7,524 nucleotides of DNA from Bdellovibrionales bacterium. GTDB lineage: Bacteria > Bdellovibrionota > Bacteriovoracia > Bacteriovoracales > Bacteriovoracaceae. Position 1 is the first letter of the stretch; every line of letters starts with the position of its first letter. Of the stretch, positions 1-5,900 are shown piece by piece. A program made the position numbers and the translations under genes. The notes under the pieces are model-generated. The model was not told the DNA's origin and searched no databases. It worked only from the letters and a program-made list of their open reading frames with translations. The stretch covers positions 1-7,524 of the forward strand of contig SXUH01000005.1 of assembly GCA_005791855.1 (NCBI GenBank), given 5' to 3'.

Positions 1-1
1 C

Positions 2-250
2 CAGGAGTTCGACCTCCTGATCATCGACCACATCCTCCCGGGGAAGACGGGCATCGAGTACATCCACCAGCTCCGGAACACGATCAAGTTCACCAAGCTC
101 AAGATCGTCCTCGTCTCCGGGTACCTCCAGCAGGAGGACGTCCTCGCGGCCATCGAGCTCGGGGTCACGCACATCATGGTGAAGCCCTTCACCCGGCAGC
201 AGCTGGTGAAGCACGTCTCGGAGATCCTGAAGCTCGCGCCGGCAACCTAG
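2..250 (+). CDS. Response regulator receiver (CheY-like) domain, 3' end only
   Basis: The open frame enters from the left edge and gives 82 residues before a TAG stop. It reads as the C-terminal two thirds of a receiver domain. DLLIIDHILPGKTGIEYI carries the phospho-accepting Asp (codon at 26-28) followed by the usual LPG..G loop. IVLVSGY supplies the conserved Ser/Thr switch position (Ser codon 116-118). MVKPF holds the conserved Lys (codon 182-184) with its cis-proline. The protein stops a few residues after the final helix (EILKLAPAT), so no output domain follows. It is either a stand-alone CheY-like protein or one whose other domains lie upstream, outside the window. In the family, phosphorylation by a histidine kinase drives a conformational switch; the partner cannot be inferred here. 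The gene converges on the large gene on the other strand and the two stop codons overlap. Confidence 0.9.
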   Translation, partial: QEFDLLIIDHILPGKTGIEYIHQLRNTIKFTKLKIVLVSGYLQQEDVLAAIELGVTHIMVKPFTRQQLVKHVSEILKLAPAT

Positions 251-2844
251 TTGCGCCTCTTCTTCTGCCGGACCGGCGTCGTCGCCCGCTGCGGCTTCGG
301 CCTGGAGGTCTCCTCTACCTCGACCTTGGCTCCCGGGAGCTTCTGCGTCGTCCGGTTGGTCCTTCCCGCCCGCGGCTTCCCGCCGTAGTACTGGCTGTCC
401 CCCACCGACTCCGAGAGGTTCTGCACGAACTGCTTCATCGCCGTCTTGTCCGAGGCGGACTGGACGCTGTTGATCCGGGTGAGGATCGCCGCCTTGGTCT
501 TCGGGGACACGTCACCGGTTTCGGCCATCTCCTGCTCGACGGCTTCCTTGAGCTGGGTGTAGGTCAGACCCTCGACCCGGAGTTCGATCGGGAGCGCCGA
601 GACGACTTCGACCCAGGTGATCTCGCGCTTCGCGACCGAGTAGACCACCGTCTCCAGCAGCACCGGCGAGTTGGCGAGCTTCTCGAAGAACATCTGCGGT
701 GTCCCGCGCACCTTGGTGATGGTCACGGCCTTGTTCAGGCCCTGGGTGATCTGGTAGTAGACGCCGACCGTGGCCGCGCCCTTCACGCAGTTCTCGAGGA
801 TGGACCAGTAGCCCGCGGTGTAGAGCTTGGTCTTCTCCTCGTCCCAGCTCGCCTTGTTCTTCTTGTAGTACTCCTCGAGGGCTTGGGCCTTGGAGAGCTC
901 CTTCCGGTTCTGGGCCACGACCATGGCGAGCCGTTCCTTGTCCATCCGGCTTTCCTTGTTGTTCATGTCGAACCTCGCGTCGGCGATCCCCTGGCCACAG
1001 GCGATCGCGGCCGAGCCGGCGAGCCCCACGGGGAGGATGCCGGAGGCGATGGCCACGCCGGTGTTGATGAGCGCCTTCCCCTGGCCCTGGGCCTTGAGGC
1101 CTTCGTTGATCATCTCGCGGATCTCGTTGATCCCGCCGCATCTCTTTTCCTTCATCGCTTCGCGGACGAGGCGCGCCGGGATGCTCACGCAGTCGATCTC
1201 GGCTTCGGTCGCCTTGTACGGATTCGCTCCGACCATGCTGAGCCAGTTCGCGACGGACGAGGCCGCCCCCTGGCCGAAGTTCCGGTCCCAGGTCCGGTAC
1301 TTCTCGCTCTCGGCGTTCGCCCGGAGTTCCCCGGCCCGCATCGCCTGGCTCTTCTCGTAGGTGATCCAGTCCCCGACCATGCAGATCCGTCGGTTGAGTC
1401 CCGGGATCAGCACCCCCGTCGGAACGCGGATCGCTCCGTTGATGAGCCGGCGGTACCGGTCGCTCTCGTAGCCCTTCCGCTCGAACTCCTCCAGGGCCTG
1501 CTCGATGGCCGGGAGGGACTCCGGGCCTATGAGGCGCGCGCCGTTTGACCAGAGGAGGTTGTGTTGGTACTTCTTGATGTAGGTCTGGCAGTCGATCCCG
1601 CTGAAGCTCGTCCCGTACCCGAGGGTCGCGCGCCAGCAGTAGTTGTAGTCCAGCCAGTCCTTCCCCTTCTGCTTCCAGGATTCGTTGTTCTTATCGATGT
1701 CCTCCGAGAGGAGGGTCACCACTTCCGAGGAGGTGACGCAGGCGTCGCAGGGGACCTTCACGTTCTTCATCCCGTTCGGCGTGGGCTTCGTATCGTCCGC
1801 CCCTCCGGAGATGTCCTCCTGGGTGCAGTCCACCACCGGCGTGGTCATGGACTTCTTTAGCGTCTCGTTGAGGTTCTTCAGGTACATCGACCGGAGATGG
1901 GTCCAGAGCTTCTCCTCGTCGGCGAGGCACTTCCCGCCGTCGGTGCCGACGATCACCTCTTCCGGGATCGGCTGGCAGAGGGTCTTACTGAGTCCGACTT
2001 CGTCGGAGCCGGTCCCCCCGGAGCCCGATCCCGCTGCGCCGGTCCCCGGAACCGTGCCGGTCCCCGGGATCGCGGCTCCGGAGCCGGAGCCCGCGGCACC
2101 CGATCCGCTGCCGAGGATTTCTTCTTCGGCGGTCCCCGTACCGGAGCCGGCCGGGGCCGTGTTGATGACGACGTTGAGCTTCGGCTTAAAGATTTCCCGG
2201 AGGGCGATCTCGAAGCGGCCGTGGCAGGCGACCGGAACCTTGAGCTCCTTCTTCCAGGCCGCGATGTTCGTCCTCACGTCTTTTTCCCGGAGGAGGTCCG
2301 CTCCGTCCGCGACCGTCTTGGCCCACTCCCGGCCCGTGTTGATGAGGGCCTCGCAGTCATCGCCGCAGCTCTGGACGATGCTCCGGGCGGTGTGGATCGA
2401 GCTCTTCGCGTAGGGGACCATCTGGGCGACGTGCTTGTCCTTGATCCGGTCCGGGTGGTTCTTGAACTCGGCCGTGCTCGAGAGGGAGAAGGTCGCCATC
2501 TCGTCGGCGATCTTTTCGATCTCGTAGCGGCAGGCGTTGGTCGTGACGTTCCTCTGGGTCGCGACCTCGGCCCGGAGGAGCGGGAGGATCTTACTCTTGA
2601 TGGAAGCGAAGGTGTCCCGGTCGTAGTAGACGGTGATGCAGAACTCGTCTTCGGCGCAGCCGCCGCAGACCAGGGGGGTGTTCTTCACGAACGCGGACTC
2701 CGGGTCGCAGGTCGGCTGCTTCGGCTTGGGCTTGGAGCGGCTCTGCGCCGGTTCGCGGAAGACGTACTGCTTCGGCAGGAACGCGCAGGAGGATTGGAAG
2801 AGGAAGATGAACAGAGTCAGCAGGTGCGCGATTCTTAAGCACAT
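247..2844 (-). CDS. Exported Cys-rich 865-residue protein, paralog of the upstream 1243-residue protein
   Basis: I recognise no named family. A signal sequence (residues 1-21, MCLRIAHLLTLFIFLFQSSC then A) shows export. Cleavage after SCA by signal peptidase I fits best; Cys20 as a lipoprotein cysteine is possible, but Gln at -3 is a poor lipobox. The mature protein has 20 cysteines: C46, C60/C63 (CGGC), C69, C105, C160, C164, C207, C290, C306, C340, C366/C369, C403, C419, C488, C552, C569, C616 and C686. Residues 231-280 are a Gly/Ser/Thr/Pro linker with short repeats. Residues 444-625 form the core shared with the neighbour (PGLNRRIC, DCVSIPARLVREAM, CGGINEIREMI), ending in a hydrophobic stretch (591-620). 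Residues 630-672 are charged and probably helical. Residues 820-865 are a basic, probably disordered tail ending RQKKRRN. The start is set by AAGGA seven bases upstream. It lies 75 bases behind its paralog on the same strand, so co-transcription is likely. A disulfide-bonded periplasmic or surface protein is inferred; its function is unknown. Confidence 0.9.
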   Translation of the reverse strand: MCLRIAHLLTLFIFLFQSSCAFLPKQYVFREPAQSRSKPKPKQPTCDPESAFVKNTPLVCGGCAEDEFCITVYYDRDTFASIKSKILPLLRAEVATQRNVTTNACRYEIEKIADEMATFSLSSTAEFKNHPDRIKDKHVAQMVPYAKSSIHTARSIVQSCGDDCEALINTGREWAKTVADGADLLREKDVRTNIAAWKKELKVPVACHGRFEIALREIFKPKLNVVINTAPAGSGTGTAEEEILGSGSGAAGSGSGAAIPGTGTVPGTGAAGSGSGGTGSDEVGLSKTLCQPIPEEVIVGTDGGKCLADEEKLWTHLRSMYLKNLNETLKKSMTTPVVDCTQEDISGGADDTKPTPNGMKNVKVPCDACVTSSEVVTLLSEDIDKNNESWKQKGKDWLDYNYCWRATLGYGTSFSGIDCQTYIKKYQHNLLWSNGARLIGPESLPAIEQALEEFERKGYESDRYRRLINGAIRVPTGVLIPGLNRRICMVGDWITYEKSQAMRAGELRANAESEKYRTWDRNFGQGAASSVANWLSMVGANPYKATEAEIDCVSIPARLVREAMKEKRCGGINEIREMINEGLKAQGQGKALINTGVAIASGILPVGLAGSAAIACGQGIADARFDMNNKESRMDKERLAMVVAQNRKELSKAQALEEYYKKNKASWDEEKTKLYTAGYWSILENCVKGAATVGVYYQITQGLNKAVTITKVRGTPQMFFEKLANSPVLLETVVYSVAKREITWVEVVSALPIELRVEGLTYTQLKEAVEQEMAETGDVSPKTKAAILTRINSVQSASDKTAMKQFVQNLSESVGDSQYYGGKPRAGRTNRTTQKLPGAKVEVEETSRPKPQRATTPVRQKKRRN
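985..1077 (-). other. Hydrophobic Gly/Ala-rich segment in the shared core of the 865-residue protein
   Basis: Residues 590-620 are almost free of charge (for example LINTGVAIASGILPVGLAGS) and end at C616. The paralog has an equivalent stretch at the same distance after its CGGI motif. The segment could be a membrane-spanning or membrane-inserting helix, or simply the buried core of a helical domain. Confidence 0.45.
2005..2154 (-). repeat. Low-complexity Gly-Ser-Thr-Pro linker coding region
   Basis: Codes residues 231-280 of the 865-residue protein. It contains repeated GSGSGAA-like units and a tandem hexapeptide PGTGTV/PGTGAA. At DNA level the 12-base unit gccggtccccgg occurs at 2038-2049 and again at 2056-2067, an 18-base period. 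The linker separates an N-terminal cysteine region (C46-C207) from the second cysteine region (C290 onward), so it is most likely a flexible interdomain tether. The in-frame repeat makes length variation between strains plausible. Confidence 0.8.
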
Positions 2845-2851
2845 TCATTTA

Positions 2852-2856
2852 TCCTT
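2852..2856 (-). promoter_or_regulatory. Ribosome binding site of the 865-residue gene
   Basis: The minus strand reads AAGGATAAATGAATG: a clear AAGGA core seven bases before the ATG at 2844. An ATG four bases earlier (2848) is in another frame and closer to the AAGGA (three bases), so 2844 is the better start and gives the signal peptide. Confidence 0.75.
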
Positions 2857-2858
2857 AG

Positions 2859-2888
2859 ATTAAACCTAGAATCCTATCGGTGGACCAA
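2859..2888 (-). promoter_or_regulatory. Possible promoter between the two paralogs
   Basis: On the minus strand TTGGTC (2883-2888) and TTTAAT (2859-2864, five of six matches to TATAAT) are separated by 18 bases, just ahead of the 865-residue gene. The -35 box is weak (three of six). It could give this gene its own transcript in addition to read-through from its upstream paralog. Sigma preferences of this organism are unknown, so this is only a candidate. Confidence 0.22.
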
Positions 2889-2910
2889 AAGGAAAGTTTA
2901 GCCGAAGCGA

Positions 2911-2938
2911 AATAGTCGACTACTTCCGATCGACTATT
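2911..2938 (-). terminator. Perfect 9-bp inverted repeat straddling the stop of the 1243-residue gene
   Basis: AATAGTCGA (2911-2919) and TCGACTATT (2930-2938) are exact reverse complements around a 10-base loop that contains the TAG stop. In RNA the transcript of the 1243-residue gene could fold into a 9-bp stem. Only a short T stretch (ATTT) follows, so it is not a classical strong intrinsic terminator. It may be a weak terminator or attenuator, an mRNA-end stabiliser, or a protein-binding site between the two paralogs. Confidence 0.35.
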
Positions 2939-5900
2939 CCGGCCTCGAAGAGGAGCCGCCGCTCGTCAGTCTCGAACGCCGCCGATAGCACCTCGACCTT
3001 CCTTCGGAGCGGGTCGGACTCCTTCCGGAGGTTGTGCGCGCTGAGGATGATTCTACTCTCAAAGGGGGTGAGCTTCCTGCCGAGAAGTTTCCCTGCTACC
3101 TCAATCCGGATCCTCGCGTCTTCGACCTTGAGGCGCTCGAGCTCAGCCCCAGACGCTGTCTTCATCTTCGTCTGGATGGCGCCGAGGTCTTCAAGTGTGG
3201 CCTCCCCGGGAGCCTTCTGGGATGGCACCACGGGGGTCGGCGGAGGGTTCTGCCGCTGCCCGGAGACGGTCTTCCCGGGGGTTTCGAGAGATCGGGAGTA
3301 GTCGTAGATCTTTCGCATGAACGCGTTCCGTTGTTCCTGGGTCTGGAGGTTAGCGATCTTCTCCTTGAACACGACGTATCCCGGCTGCTTGCCGAGGTCG
3401 ACCTCAGCTCCGAGGATCACGTGGTTCATCTTCGGATCCTCCGGGTACGGGTCATTGTTGATGAGCTCCTTCTTCCCGGTGAAGACAGCGATGTTGATCT
3501 CGTCAGTGAGGGCAAGGGAGCCGTCGAAGACACCGGCCGGGATGATGCCATAGTGGAGGGCGTCGTCCGGATTCCGGGAGACCATCTGGCCACCGTTGGT
3601 CTTGGATGCGAAGCTGGGCTGGAACACCTGCCCTTCCTTAAGGCGGATTCCTCTGAAGAAAACGGTGGATCCTCCACGGTTGAATGCTTCACGATCGAAT
3701 GGCACCGACGGGGTCCGGTAGACGTTCTCCGTCTCTGCGATGGTAACCGAGGTGTCGGGCCTCACCTTCGCCTCCGTCGGGCTGCCTCTGGAAGTGTTCC
3801 CCGCACCGGTCGTCTGGTCGGGCTTCTCCACGTACTTCGCCCGGACCTTCTGGGCTACGGCCCGAATCTCCTGGATCGGCTTCCGGGCTAGGTTCGCGAT
3901 GAATTCGTCGTACATGCGATCGTTCTCTCCGAGGTAGAGGAGGACCTGCCGCTGGATCCCGGCCCGGTTCTGGCCCGCGCGCCGGAGGTCTTTCTGGAAC
4001 TGCCGGAGCCGCTTCAGGGCCTCGGCTTCCGGGCCATAGGGCTGGCCCGTGTTGTACTTCCTCGCAAGCCGGTCGGTGACCATGTCTTCCGCGAGGTTCA
4101 GGACTTGCTCGGCGTCGATCTGCCGGGTCGCCATGATGTCGAAGATCTGGCCCGTCCGCGCGGGGTTGGTAACGGCCTTCTCGAGGATCTTGTTCACGTA
4201 CCGGTTCCCTAGGACCCGCACGGACTTACTCGCGTTGACCACCCGAGCTCCGAGCCGGGCCACCCGAGCGTAGGAAGAGATCGTAAGCATCGCGGCTGCG
4301 CAGGACTTTCCGAGCTGCCAGGCCATCTCGGCCTTCCCCGGATCGTTCTCCAGGATCCTCGCCTTCTCCTCGTCGGTCATCTGGGAGATGATCTCGTCCT
4401 GCATCTTCTTCTGAGCCGCCTTCAGGTCCGCCTGGGCTTGGTTGAACTTCCGCTGGTCCTCGGCCGGGAGCTTGGCCCGGACGAATTCTTCTAGGTTCAC
4501 CTGGCGCGTGGCCCGCATGGAATCCTGAAGCTCGAAGGTCGTCTCCGCGACGGACTGGAGGCAGGCCACTCCCCGAGACACGATGGCTCCGCCGGGGATG
4601 AGGGAGAGGGCGACGTTCACGCCGACGCTCGCTGCGTTCTTCCCGGTCTCGTAGTCCCGGAGGCCCGTGCTGATATACTCCCGGATCTTATCGATCCCGC
4701 CGCAGGGATCGTTCCGCATGGCCTGTCTCACGAGCCGCGCCGGGATGTTCACGCAGTCCATCTGCTTGACCTGATCCGGAGTCCGAGCGACGCTCCCGAG
4801 GGTCCAGTTGTCAAGCGTCTTGATGATGCCGTGGTTCCGGTTCGCCATGTTCACGGCGTCCTTCTCACCCTGCTCGTTCAACGCTTTCGACCCGTCCGCC
4901 AGTGACTGGTTGACGACGGCGGCGCCGGCGCCAGTGTACGACATGCCGGCGAGGCAGATTTTCCGGTTGAGCCCCGGGAGGGCGATGCTCGTCGGAACGT
5001 GCTTGTAGTAGAGCTCCTGGGGATTGGCCCGCTCGAAGTCCTCGAGGGCGCTCACCAGCGCGGGGATGATCTCCACACCTACCGTCCGGGCCTGGTTCTT
5101 CCGGAGCTCGCCTTTCTGGTAGCTCAGGGCGAAGTCGCTGCAGCGTTTTCCGTCAGAAGCCTCGCCCTCGCTGATGAGGCCCAGGCTGACCAGGTTCGCG
5201 ATGGCCTGAGCCGAGCAGGTCTTACTCTCCACAAAGTCCGATCCGGACTGCGACCAGGACTCGTCGAGCTCGTCTTGAGGCTTCATCAGCGCATTCAGAA
5301 TCTCGCTTGAATTCAGACAGAGCGAGTCGGGGTCACACTTCCCCACCGGATAAGTCTGGGTACCGGACCTGTCCGGCTGAGGCCGGTTCTCGGTTCCCGT
5401 CAGGTGCTCCTTCGTGCACATCTTCGCGGAGTCGCCGTTAACCTGGATGCCCGCGAAGGCCGGCAACGTATTCAAGAATTCGAAGCTCTTGTTTATGTTA
5501 TCCTTGAACGCAGTTTCGAAATGACCCAGGAGGAGGTTATGGTTGAGCTGGCACACTCCCTGGGCGTCGAAGGTGATGAGCCCGGGGGAGTTCGGAATCT
5601 TCTGGCAGCTGAGGGGCCCCTTCCCGTCCGGCGTCCCAGCGGGGAAGAGTCCGGCGAGGCCACCGCCCTCTTTCTGACCGGCCGAATTACCGTTTCCGAT
5701 GCTCCCGACCTGGCCGTTGCCCGCGCCGTTGCTGGACTTCCCGGGAACCTGCTGGTCGGTGCCTGCGCACTCGACCTGGGGGATCACGTCCTTCTCGGCG
5801 ATAACCTCGACCATCACCGAGATCTGGAGCATCGCCTGGAAGTAGTCCTCCACGGCCTTGGAGAGCTCGGGCCCGCAGGCCTTGTAGTGCTTAAGGAGTG

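Noticed and set aside
1897..2838. 313-codon open frame on the + strand
   Set aside because: It lies opposite the 865-residue gene and is a GC-driven shadow: Arg/Gly/Asp/Leu-rich composition, no recognisable domain, and the minus-strand frame has a signal peptide and paralog support.
2785..2844. Lipoprotein signal (Cys20) on the 865-residue protein
   Set aside because: The residues before the cysteine are Gln-Ser-Ser, a poor lipobox. SCA followed by Phe makes an equally good or better signal peptidase I site, so I did not call it a lipoprotein.
2591..2848. 85-codon frame starting four bases before the 865-residue gene
   Set aside because: It overlaps the start of the real gene in another frame, gives no signal peptide and turns into an Arg/Leu/Pro-rich shadow sequence.
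3400..3410. E1083 in GAEVDLG as the catalytic Glu of the ART-like segment
   Set aside because: It falls in the strand after the expected position; E1051, followed by INIAVFTG, fits the order and spacing of the family motif better. It remains a fallback.
3034..3891. 285-codon open frame on the + strand
   Set aside because: Antisense to the 1243-residue gene, with the composition typical of a shadow frame and no domain. The minus frame is supported by motifs across the same bases.
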